Below are positions 1 to 8,952 of a DNA stretch of 18,850 nt, piece by piece. Both the position numbers and the translations under genes were made by a program. The DNA is taken from assembly GCA_016098155.1 (NCBI GenBank), contig JAAAJB010000653.1, positions 1 through 18,850 of the forward strand. Reading direction: 5' to 3'. A model generated the notes under the pieces. The model was not told the origin of the DNA and did no database searches. It was given only the letters and a program-made list of their open reading frames with translations. Position 1 is the first letter of the stretch. The number at the start of each line of letters is the position of its first letter. This DNA comes from Actinomortierella ambigua. Taxonomy: Eukaryota > Mortierellomycota > Mortierellomycetes > Mortierellales > Mortierellaceae.

Positions 1-213
1 TGCCCCTCGTTTTTGTGCGGGTACACGATGAAACCGCGAGATTCTCAAGGCGCGGTCAACATTGGCACGAACGGGTACCACTTGCTGACGACCGGGAGCC
101 CTCTGCCATGCTTTGCAAGATATAAACACCAGCACCCAGTTGCTGGAACCTCTACTCGTGCCCAACTTCCAGCCGCAGAAGCAATGGACACTCCCTTGCA
201 GGGATACACATAG
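1..213 (+). mobile_element. C-terminal end of a Fanzor/TnpB-like transposon nuclease (partial, tentative)
   Basis: The frame is open from the window edge to a TAG at 211-213 (70 codons). Its first residues read C-x4-C-G-x6-RD-x2-GAVNI. This resembles the end of TnpB/Fanzor nucleases, where the second cysteine pair of the zinc finger sits just before the RuvC-III motif (catalytic Asp in RD, then A-x-x-NI). The Cys pair is spaced by four residues rather than the usual two. After NI comes a G-x-N-G-x-x-LL stretch and a basic tail. In the families, these proteins are RNA-guided nucleases linked to transposons. Only the last part is visible, so I cannot say whether the gene is intact, decayed or spliced. 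The match is short and could be chance. Nothing I could recognise as a transposon end follows the stop. Confidence 0.38.
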
Positions 214-1019
214 GTAACACGATTTATTCTCGTATGAGGTTTTCGTGCCAATTATTTGAGAACTTCGTGCTAATCAACGCCGTGACTTGTTCCAATTTGC
301 AAAAATTAGCTGTAGGCATTGGGCACCTTTTGATTAGAGAAGTGCCCCCCCCCCTTCTCCCTTCGCCTTCTCCCTCGCAAAAAAACAAAAAAGCCTACCT
401 GGCTGTACTGTACTGCAAGAGAGAGGGAGAGAAAGAAACCTTCTTTTATTCGAGCAAGAAAGAAGCTTAGTGTACACTGTAGTCTACCTTACAGACATAC
501 AAACCATAAAACAGGTAGAGCCGATGTGAACAGTGAACACAGAGAAACGAAGAAGCTGTCCGCAGTGAGTGCCTACTGGCTGTTCTGGCGGCCAGACTTG
601 AGGAGTTCCAATAAACCGCCGAGAGTGTATTGCAAACATACAGGATATTTTTTTTCTCAATCTTCTCCAGCAGAGCAAGAGTAGACCAGCACACGCCCTC
701 ACATATGCTCATTCGCCCACACTTTGGTCACCCACAATCAACACCTTGCTGACCTGCTGCTGCTGGAAAGGAGTTGAGATGTCTGCGCACACTGACGTCT
801 TTTCTCTGCAAGTCAACAATATTGTTGCATTGATTACCAGAAGAGAGGAATGCAGGAACACCAAAATGACACGCTTCAGACAATTTATAAAACGCCTCCA
901 CTTCCCTCTCCCTCCTCCCCCGGTCAAAGAAGTATGGTAGGTCTATACACAATATTATTTCGGTTCGTTTTCCCCGGGTCAGTCTTCAACAAGTTTTGGA
1001 TATCTTCACCATGGGAAGT
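214..1019. other. Intergenic, no gene recognised
   Basis: I see no convincing coding exon on either strand; the open frames are short and unlike any family I know. The stretch includes a C-rich then purine-rich patch at about 340-460. If the left-edge frame is a Fanzor-type element, its right end and guide-RNA region would fall in the first few hundred bases here, but I see no clear terminal repeat. Confidence 0.5.
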
Positions 1020-1093
1020 AGGTGTGTGTATGAGCGAATGAGTGAGTGTGTGTGTATGTATATATGTTGCGTATGCGTGTGTATATATATGTA

Positions 1094-1124
<31 letters not shown>

Positions 1125-1126
1125 AG
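1020..1126. repeat. Alternating TG/TA tract with a (GT)13 core
   Basis: A degenerate alternating purine-pyrimidine stretch ends in about 13 uninterrupted GT units at 1099-1124. Tracts like this are length-unstable and can adopt Z-DNA. Shorter relatives occur at 5987-6021 and 8792-8812. Confidence 0.9.
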
Positions 1127-1715
1127 GTGGGTACGGTGGTGAAGAAGGACAAAGGTATTGTTGTTCTTGAAAGTAAGAGTGAGGGAGTGAAGGGTCTGCT
1201 GAGACGAAGATAGTTCCGCGGAGCGCGACAGAGGCCTCGATGTAGGCCTCATGAAGAACCAATGAAAGGCGTCACGTACAGAACTAACGTGTGTGTGCAC
1301 GTACATGGGTGGAATGAATACTACGTACAAACGTACAAAAGTCTGTTTTGTCTAAATGAACCTGTTTATTGGGTGTGTATACATGGGAAAGAAGTCGGTT
1401 GCAGCGTCAGAAAAAAAAAGGGAGAAAGGGAGTGTCGTTGAGGAGCCACACCTGCGCGGCCACTTGGACGATCGGCCAAGACAAAAAAAATAGAAAAAAT
1501 AGGGGGGCTTCAGTCGTTCATCTTGACTGACGTTGGTATGTGGAGCGAGGAGGTGGGGAGAAGGAGAAGAGGGGGTGATCATGACACACTGTGCGAGAAT
1601 ACAAGGAGGGCGAAGAAGTGACAGCAGAGATAAAGAGAGAGAGAGAGAAGGAGAGGGGGTGGTGGTGGAGGGAAGAGATGGATGCCATTGTCAAGAGACA
1701 AAAAGCACGCGCCAT
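1127..1715. other. 3' flank of SEC14
   Basis: This lies downstream of the SEC14 stop (the gene is on the minus strand) and probably holds its 3' UTR. Positions 1580-1690 are strongly purine-rich on the plus strand (GA/GGA runs), so the SEC14 transcript would be pyrimidine-rich just after the stop. I see no gene here. Confidence 0.5.
1365..1370 (-). terminator. Candidate poly(A) signal for SEC14
   Basis: The minus strand reads AATAAA about 345 nt downstream of the SEC14 stop. It is the canonical hexamer, but the distance implies a fairly long 3' UTR and there is no transcript evidence. Confidence 0.3.
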
Positions 1716-2672
1716 TTAGTGCTTGGCAGGGTTCATGTAGAGAGGATCCTTCCATGGTCCTGGCTCGCCAGTTTCACAACCACCAGCACCGGAGCACTTG
1801 CAGTCACCGCCAAAGTCGGCGGGCAGGTTTTCAGCCTCAATGTCAGCCTTGAGTGCTGCTTGGTAGTTGCTGCCGAGGATGACGATTTTGCTGACCGTGA
1901 CCTCGTCCAACAACGGCTTGACCATACCCCACACGGAGGTGAACATCATGGGTGCGTTGATGACATACATCTTGCCCATCATCTCGGGGTAGTAGTTCTG
2001 GGCAATGGCCGATGTGCGCTTGATGAAGCCAAAGGCGTTGGCAAACTGACGCAGCGACACGCCTTTCAGGTCCAAGATCGTACAGCACTGCTCAATGTGT
2101 CGGTTGGCCTTGCGTGAGCAGGCGGGCATGCGGTCGCGGATTAGCTTCTCGTATGACAGGACGTGCTGCTTGGTCATGCGTTCCTCGTCCGTGACCTTGA
2201 ACAAGGTCTTGATGTCGATCATGCCAATGCGCTCAATGTAGATGGGGCGACCGGCCTTGTCAATGTTGTGGTAGTAGCGAGGGTAGCACTTACGGACGGC
2301 CTCCTCCTCGTCAAACTTGAAGCCGTCGATCAGCTCGTCCACCTTGAACTCCCTGCGCCAGTTCTCGCAGTCCGTAAACATCTTGTGCGTCGCTTGAAGG
2401 TTGAACTTGCGTGCACGCAGGAATCGCAGCAGCAGGTGGTCGTCATGGCGCTCCTCGACAAAGATGCCCTCGTTCTGAATAAGTGTCTTGAAATCCTCCA
2501 GTGCCTTTTGCTGATTGGCATCCAGGTTGCCGACACGGCCAGGGAGGATCGTGGGAGCTGCGGTGGCCGACCTATAAGAAACACAATGACATATACAGAA
2601 AGAGAGAGCCAGTCCGGAGTTGAGTTCTTCCATTCAGTCTTTTTTTTTTTTTTTTTTTTTTTACTTTCGCAT
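1716..2672 (-). CDS. SEC14: Sec14-type phosphatidylinositol/phosphatidylcholine transfer protein
   Basis: Coding exons are complement(1716..2571, 2665..2672), giving 287 residues against about 304 in yeast Sec14. The start is an ATG followed by an 8-nt coding exon and a GTAAAA donor; the acceptor TTCTTATAG at 2572 restores frame and gives an N-terminus MRKSATAAP. Residues about 25-75 match the CRAL-TRIO N-terminal helices, including RARKF at 55-59. Residues about 90-260 are the lipid-binding SEC14 domain, with GRPIYIERIG at 110-119, YYPE at 196-199, and VTVSKIVILG at 227-236. Arg57, Lys58, Glu199 and Lys231 fall at the positions of the inositol-lipid contacts of yeast Sec14. Met200 stands where yeast has Arg (from memory). 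The tail has a Cys cluster and a PWKDP motif. The family protein exchanges PI and PC at Golgi membranes to sustain PI4P signalling and secretion. The family call is firm; the 8-nt first exon is the least certain part. Confidence 0.93.
2640..2662. repeat. 23-nt poly(T) run inside the SEC14 intron
   Basis: On the SEC14 strand this is 23 A residues starting at intron position +3, directly after the donor GT. The intron (2572-2664) is 93 nt, so the tract makes up a quarter of it. Confidence 0.9.
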
Positions 2673-3454
2673 TTGGCAAGGGGGGGGGGAAGGGAAACTG
2701 ACAAGGCGCTTCCCAGCCCCCATTCCCCCACCCAGGTCCAGCCTCGCCCGCCTCAATCATTCGTGAGTGCACTGTGGGAGCTTGTCTCTGCAGCAAGCTA
2801 CACTATGACTCCGCCTTTGCTGTGGAATTGACCCACTTTGAGGCATTGTGTCGCCTAGCTCTGGCACTCCTTCCCTTCTCTCTGGGCGTCAACTCTGAAA
2901 GTTCTCCAAAATTAGACTGGTGAGTGAGAGAACACAGTAGGTCCATGAATTGTGCTGTGCTAGTCCCTGACGCCTACCCTCCATGGTGGAAGCATGTTTT
3001 CTCTGTGCTGAGACAAGCACATGCTCTGCGTTCATGCATCCTGTCATTTCCCTCTCCCCCCCCCCCTCCTTTTTATGCGCTTCCGAGCAGAGGACGAGAG
3101 AGACATCTCTCAAAGGATCAGCTCGACATCAATAGGATGGAGGTGTTCAACTTACATTATGTATGAATGATGGAGTGGGAAAAAAGAAAGATGTAGAACA
3201 AAAGGCCTGTTGAAGAGGGGGAGAAGACAGAAGTGGGAGAAAGGGGAAGGAAGGATGGAGGAGTGGGATGGTGATTGTTTGGATGGAGAGAATGGGATTT
3301 GGGGAAGAAAAGAAAAAAGAAAGAGATGGGAAAGTGGCGATATATATCAGCAATTTTAGGACGTGATCCAACCAAAACGATTCAGGCACAATCAGTTCCG
3401 TTCGACACCCCCCAATGCAAGCCCTCTCAACGACTGTTTTGTTTCGTCGTTCGA
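2673..3454. other. SEC14 upstream region, no gene recognised
   Basis: This should hold the SEC14 5' UTR and promoter on the minus strand. A G-rich run of about ten G (plus strand) sits just upstream of the start codon, a C run lies near 3057, and 3170-3340 is purine-rich. No coding exon or RNA gene is recognisable. Confidence 0.5.
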
Positions 3455-3660
3455 TGCTCATTCTCTTCTCGCTCTCAGTTATTTCTTTCTCGCCTTCCCC
3501 TCTGCCTCTTTCTTTCTGTCTTTCTCTGTCTCTTTATCAGTCTCTCTCTATCTTTCTTCACACACTCTCTCTCACTCTGTCTCTCTCCTTGCATGGTGCT
3601 ACTCCTTATCCTTGTCGGTCTCTCTTTCTTTTCGCTGCTGCTGTCTGGATCGTACAGATG
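3455..3660. repeat. Pyrimidine (CT)-rich low-complexity tract
   Basis: About 200 nt of imperfect CT, CTTT and TCTC repeats lie on the plus strand. Reading frames across it encode only Ser/Leu/Phe-rich strings with no family resemblance, so they are taken as repeat artefacts. Polypurine-polypyrimidine tracts of this length can form triplex DNA. Confidence 0.8.
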
Positions 3661-4340
3661 GTTTATCTGAAGAAGAGAACTCTAGAAACAAATGCCTGGC
3701 TGGGGAGACGAGCGTTTTTTAATTTTAGACCAGTCTGCTCCTATTTATTCTCAGGTCTTCAAGTTGGAGCTTCAACCAAAGAGAATTGAGGTACCTTTTG
3801 GTATCCGTTCTTGCCAACACAAATGTAATTACATGGTCCAACGATCATGTCATAATCCAATGGCTAGTTTCCACATCAACCACTGCCTCGTATCAAGCCT
3901 ACCCTCAAAATGTGAACAAGAGAACGAGGTTCCACTCCTCCCACTGACATTCCTTCTCGCTTTCACTCAAGTTGCGGGTTGATGAAGAGAAGCCGGGGAG
4001 GGCGAGAAAGCCATGGGCATCGACATCAGGTCCAGAGCTGCTCAGCAGGTCAAAGGAATGGTATGCTTCATTAACCTTGTTGTCGAAAGCTCATCTTTGT
4101 GTCCACTCTCCGTTTTCCTATTCGTGGATCTCCTCCATCCACTGCATAGGGATGCAAAGCTTGTTTTCCCTGGAAGCTCATCAGATTTCATTTCACCCAG
4201 CAGCTCTGGGGAGTGTGCTAATACCCTCACCACATTGACTGTAAAAGAAAATATCATGTTATATTTCGCGCAGACTCTGTGTTTTTTTCCCGCCCTTGAA
4301 AGGAGAGGGTGGAAGGGGGAGAAAGGGGGGGGTGCTAGGG
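3661..4340. other. Unassigned non-repetitive stretch
   Basis: Base composition is balanced and the sequence is not low-complexity. The most protein-like frame is on the minus strand, about 4040-4250, ending in TGA at 4042-4044, with a mixed amino-acid composition and an AG acceptor-like context at its upstream side. I do not recognise it and found no adjoining exons, so I do not call a gene. It could be an intergenic remnant or a lineage-specific terminal exon. Confidence 0.3.
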
Positions 4341-4350
4341 GCGGTGTCTC

Positions 4351-4371
4351 TTTTTTTTTTTTTTTTTTTTT
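4351..4371. repeat. 21-nt poly(T) run
   Basis: This is an uninterrupted T homopolymer preceded by G-rich sequence. Confidence 0.9.
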
Positions 4372-6243
4372 GCCTCTTCTCCACACACGCACCTGAGGTC
4401 CGTACGTCACTGTCCAACAGATCAAGTCGACCTAAACCGACGACTTGGTTTCTGAGAGAATAGCCTTTGTATGTTCCAGATGATAATCTAAACGCAAAGT
4501 TATCAACCGTTGGCCCTTTGTTTGTTCTTTGTTCCGGGGCAAGTGAAATGCTCTATCTGCATCTCCAACGCGATGGCTGCTGACCTATGATGACTCGATC
4601 AACAAAGGTGCACGCAAGGTTCAGTCTCTCCACCGAACTAACTGAACAATTCTCCCACCCTTTTTCGTTCCCAATTGGATGTCTCACTACCGACCTCGTG
4701 GATTGCGCGCCGTGTCGAGGCTCTGACCAGATTAGGACAGCATGGTCGCGATTGGCCGACGCGACGCCAACTCTGGTTGTGGTTCCGTAAGGGTATCGTG
4801 GCTTCGAGGAGTCATCATAAAACAATTTGCATAAGAGATTATAGGCGTTTGTATGCATTGCGACGTTGCGATAGTATGAGGTACGATTACATACAAACGG
4901 CTCCTAAGAGAGAGACCAAAGGGAGAAAGATGTCTGGGTTTCCGACCTTGGATTTCGCGCTCCTCTCTCCAACTTGCATCAAGTGTTCCCCAAGGCAACT
5001 CCAATGCAGCAATGGACTGCAGAAGAGCAAAGAAAAGAAGGAGAATGTGATGGGAATAACGTCGGAAAGAAGAGAGAGAAAAAAAGGGGACCGATCGATT
5101 CGAAGGGTGTGGGTTTTTTTTTGGGGGGGGGGGGGAAAGCTATACATACATTGATCTTTGCCGTGTACATACTTAAAGGCCATAACGAAATCGCATTCCT
5201 ACGTCCTCAGAGGTGCAGCTAACGCACTCTGCTGCTGCCTCGTATGTTACACAAGTCGCAGCCTTTTAGTAGTCAAGCGGCGCCACCCAGCAGTCCGATG
5301 GACTTTTGAACACTTGGAACAGCGCTATACTCCTTGGCGTTTGCTTTTCCTATCTGGAGTTAGGAAGCGAAACTGAGGTCTCGCGATAAATTCTTGGTGG
5401 ACTCAACCTCAAAGGGTATGTAGCTAGTTCCTTGCGGTCTTGACATGCAACTTTTGTTTTGATTTTCTTTGCTGCCCGCCCCGCTGCCGTTGTGTACACG
5501 TGTAGGTTATGTGACATCACCCAAACTGCGTTTTAGGTGAGAGGTCCTTGTCGAAAGAGGCCATTCATGTATGGACGGCGAAAGAGGACCTGTAAATCCT
5601 GAACCGTTATCAGCTCAACGAGAATCGATTTGGCATATCACCCATATCCCTGCTTATCAGTCAACCATAACGCGCAGGATGGTGACGCATTATACCATTG
5701 AGCTCGAGGGATGAATAGAGTCTCCCGCATGTACCTCTTCTTCAATGGGGCATCTCAGAATTTGCTTTCTTTAGGGTCAGTAGGACTGACGGGGGTTCTT
5801 TTTTAGGCAAGTCGTCTGTTCCAGTCAATACAGATCGGCACCGCGACCAAGTATTTTGCGGTGGTGGTTTGAGCACTGATCAGCAACCAGCGGACGAGTG
5901 ATTTGCGAACGACGGCTAACTGGGCGAGATCGCAGCATTGGGGTGCACGCAAGGGGACTGGTATCTCTCTTTGTAGGGGAAGAAAGTGCGTGTGTGTGTG
6001 AATGTGTGTGTATGTGTGTGCAACCCTTTTGTGCGGTGCCGCCAATTTTTTTTCTAAATAGACGTTCGACCTAAGCCACTGGAACAGTGGAGCATGCGCT
6101 CTCTTCAAAAAAAAAAGGGAGATAAGCACGCAGAACGGTGAAAGGGGCGGGCAGGCGGGGGGAAACACCAGCAGGGAAAGGTCAAAACCAATGCAAGACC
6201 GCCTTTCCAACTCTCTTTCTCCCTCCCCACCCTCACCTTCACC
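4372..6243. other. Long intergenic region upstream of eIF4B
   Basis: No gene, tRNA or known small RNA is recognisable; I looked for B-box-like TTCGAATC contexts and found no arm pairing. Contents include a T9G13 run at 5114-5135, a TG tract at 5987-6021, and a short palindrome with 6-bp arms around 5776-5790. Pyrimidine-rich sequence leads up to the eIF4B start. The proximal few hundred bases are presumably the eIF4B promoter and 5' UTR. Several 60-160-codon frames exist on both strands, but none has a recognisable motif. Confidence 0.45.
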
Positions 6244-8586
6244 ATGGCAGACCAAGGTGTGCAATCTAATCCCACTATTCGATCATCGCCTCTCCCCTCC
6301 CCTTGATTGCTGCAGCCTTTGTTTCTCACCCTCTCTTCACGGCTGCACTTTACAACAATAACAACAACAATGAACCAATTCGGACACACACCCTTCTATC
6401 TATGCAGGGCCATGTGTCCGGATACCCTCTACTCCTTTGCCCTTTTTTTTTTTCCTCTCATGACATTGCTCTTACTCTATATCCCACACATTCTCTGGTC
6501 TTTGCAGATGCACTAAACTGACACTCTCTTTTTTTCCTCTCCTCTCCTCCCTTCATTCTCATGCAGCAGGACAAAAGAAACAAAAGAAAAAGCAGGTCAA
6601 GATGTCCTTGAACGAGTTCCTGACGGATCAATGTGCGTACCATCAGGGCAATGGCGTTTGTGTAGACAGCAGGAACCGACTTTGATACTCGTTGCTCGGC
6701 TTTTTGCAGGAAGAAAGGGGGCGATGTCCGTTTTTTTGTTCTTTGGACCATCGTACTGACCACCATACCCGTTCAACACATGTTCTCAACCCCACCCCAC
6801 CCCACCCCCAATAGCCACAGGATCGTGGGCTGATGAGATGGATATGCTCCCATCTGCTCCCGTCGGTAAGAGGCCTTTTGAGTTTTTTTTTATGACGATG
6901 GAACGGGTCATGCGCGCTTCTGATATTCTTTTTCAGGCACACTGTACTGACACCCGAAAGCTTGCATGTGTGCATTGTCTATTATCTAGCGGCTTTTGCC
7001 AATGGTACGCCACCATTTTGAGACACGATTGGAATCTCGCGGAGGATGTTGTTCGTGTAGGAAACCCTGCGATGATCGATCATGCCATGGCTTACTTTCT
7101 TCAACCATACACGTTCTCTTCGCCCCCCTTCTGAACCTCCCCAAACAGACGACAGGGACTCTGGCTATGCCGCTGATCGCAGCCGCGGCTATGGTGGTCG
7201 TGGTGCTGGTGGTATGGAAATGTCACGACTGTATTGAATATCTCCTTCCATATCTCCGTGATGGGATCACTAATGACTGATCTTGTTTCGCATCTCCCAA
7301 CAGGCTTTGAGAGACGCGACCGTGAGCGCGATGAGCCCCGCTTTTCTCGTGCTCCTGTTGAGCTGCCCACCCGCCCCCCCTACACGGCCCACATTGGCAA
7401 CCTGCCCTTTGACGTGGCCGAGGCCGATATCGAGGAGTTTTTCACTGGCTGCCCTGTATGGTTCTGCTCTTATTTTGCCTCTCTCATGGATTCTCTCTCA
7501 GATTTATTGGACTTTTGGGAGACTTGCATACGCATTCGGATTACAACATCTTCGGTGGTTGCATTCACGGGTGTACTTACCGACAGCTGGACCGTCCACT
7601 AATCTCGTGTGATTTCCTCCGCCCGCCATAGATTGCCAACATCCGCATCATGAGAGATATTGAGGACAGACCCAAGGGCTTTGGCTATGTCGAGTTTGTG
7701 ACCCTGGATGCCTTGAAGGGTGCCATTGAGAACAGCGGCCAGAACCTCCGTGGTCGTACCGTTCGCGTCAGCGTCGCTGAGCCTCGTATGTCATCATCCC
7801 ATTTAAAGCTTAAAAAAATGTGCTTCTCACATTCCTTCAATTCTCGTCTTTTATTCGAGCTAACACGCGCACTCTCTTTACGCTTCAAAAAAAATAGCTC
7901 GTGAGCGTGAGGTCCGCGAGGACAAGACGGCCGGCGAGTGGCGCCGCTCGGAGCCTTTGCCTCCTTCGTCGCCTGCTGCCAACCGTTACGGTGGTGGTGA
8001 CCGCTTCGGTAGTGGTGGACCTCGCGGTGGCGACCGCGAGTGGGGCAACCGCTTTGGTGGCGAGCGTGGCGAGCGTCCCGAGCGCGCCGAGCGTGAGCGT
8101 GAGCGTGGTCCCGAGAAGACTGATGTCGACAACTGGCGTCGCACAGAGCCCGTGGTCGCCGTGACGCCCGAGCGCCCTGCCTGGGGTGCCCCTCGTGAAC
8201 CCCGTGAACCCCGCGAGCACCGTGAGCACCGTGAGCCTCGCGAGCAGCGCGACACCTCGTGGGGCCCGTCCTCGCGCCCCATCCAGCAGGCTCCTACGCA
8301 GCGCAAGAAGCTGGACCTCAAGCCTCGCAGCTCGGAAGCTGCTGCCCCGTCGGCATCGGGAGCGTCGTCGTCGTCGCGCTCGAACCCCTTTGGCAGCGCC
8401 AAGCCTGTGGACAGCGATGAGGCTCTGCGTCGCGTCGAGGAGCGCTTGTCTCGTGAGAAAGATGCTGCTGATAAGGCCCGCAAGGACCGTGCCCCTCGTG
8501 CCCCCCGTGATGGCAAGGAGAAGGACGCCAAGGAGGCCAAGGCCGAAGAGTCCGAGGCTGCCCCTGCTGCCGAGACCTCTGCTTAA
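6244..8586 (+). CDS. TIF3: Translation initiation factor eIF4B (yeast Tif3-like)
   Basis: Seven coding exons, 6244-6256, 6570-6632, 6815-6865, 7149-7211, 7304-7455, 7632-7785 and 7898-8586, give 394 residues (yeast Tif3 is about 436). The ATG has a strong CACCATGG context, but the 13-nt first exon is inferred from phase. The N-terminus has a Lys/Gln-rich patch, then KMSLNEFL and GSWADEMDMLPSAP, both eIF4B hallmarks. A DDRDSGY and Gly/Arg linker precedes one RRM at about residues 90-166, with RNP2-like AHIGNL and RNP1 KGFGYVEF. The rest is Arg/Gly/Glu-rich with REPREHRE-type repeats, KLDLKPRS, and SNPFGSAKPVD followed by a charged helix (EERLSREKD), the conserved C-terminal signature. Cytosolic eIF4B stimulates the eIF4A helicase and helps mRNA recruitment to the 40S subunit. 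An intron splits the RRM between its second helix and the RNP1 side. The call is very secure. Confidence 0.93.
6561..6571 (+). promoter_or_regulatory. Tandem NAGNAG acceptor of eIF4B intron 1
   Basis: The intron end reads ATGCAGCAGG, so splicing after either CAG keeps frame. Use of the first site (exon from 6567) adds one Ala after residue 4; use of the second (exon from 6570) does not. A branch-point-like ACTAAACTGAC lies near 6511-6521, followed by a strong pyrimidine tract. Confidence 0.55.
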
Positions 8587-8952
8587 TTTGTTTTTCTTCA
8601 TCTTACCCGATCCACTTGATGTCTGTCTCTCATTTCTCACATATACAACTCTGACTACCCCCCACCTTTTCCAGTGATGTAGGTTTCCTTTCTTCATTTC
8701 ATATATGACACTCTCGTCTCACCTCACCTTCACTAGAAGCTTTTTTTTTTGAACGTGATATACAAAACAGCATTTGTTCCTGCTCCAGGGAGTGTATGTG
8801 TGTATGTGTGTGCTTGGGGAATCGAGCTGCGGGGACGACCAAGATTTTGTTGATCGGTGGCTTGGCTGTAGTGAAACTTGTCCCCCTCAAAAAAAAAGTG
8901 CTCGTTCAGAAAGAGCACCCTGCAACCATTCTTCCATCATTCTTCTGTAGGG
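8587..8952. other. Intergenic between eIF4B and Air1/2
   Basis: The first part is pyrimidine-rich and probably the eIF4B 3' UTR. A TG tract sits at 8792-8812. Just before the Air start codon there is a hairpin-capable 6-bp inverted repeat (8898-8903 with 8913-8918). The bases before the Air ATG (TTCTTCTGTAG) look like a splice acceptor, so a 5' UTR intron is possible. Confidence 0.45.

Noticed and set aside
1020..1126. TG/TA tract considered as a telomere-like or CRISPR-like array
   Set aside because: It is simple alternating dinucleotide repeat with no unit-plus-spacer structure and no telomeric unit.
1533..2831. Long plus-strand frames opposite SEC14 (194 and 222 codons)
   Set aside because: They are exact antisense shadows of the SEC14 coding sequence with Val/Leu/Ala-rich composition and no family match.
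3275..3790. Overlapping Ser/Leu/Phe-rich plus-strand frames
   Set aside because: They are translations of the CT-rich tract; several frames are open at once, as expected for a repeat.
4013..4075. ATG followed by MGIDIR, like the start of ribosomal protein eL18
   Set aside because: Only the first residues agree. No later eL18 block is found in any frame downstream, so it is treated as coincidence.
5085..5115. tRNA B-box-like TTCGAATC on the minus strand
   Set aside because: The flanking bases do not form a T-arm and no acceptor or anticodon arm can be drawn.
7885..8697. 270-codon minus-strand frame over the eIF4B last exon
   Set aside because: It is antisense to Arg/Glu/Gly-repeat codons of eIF4B; the composition (Leu, Ala, Arg, Thr runs) is a repeat artefact.
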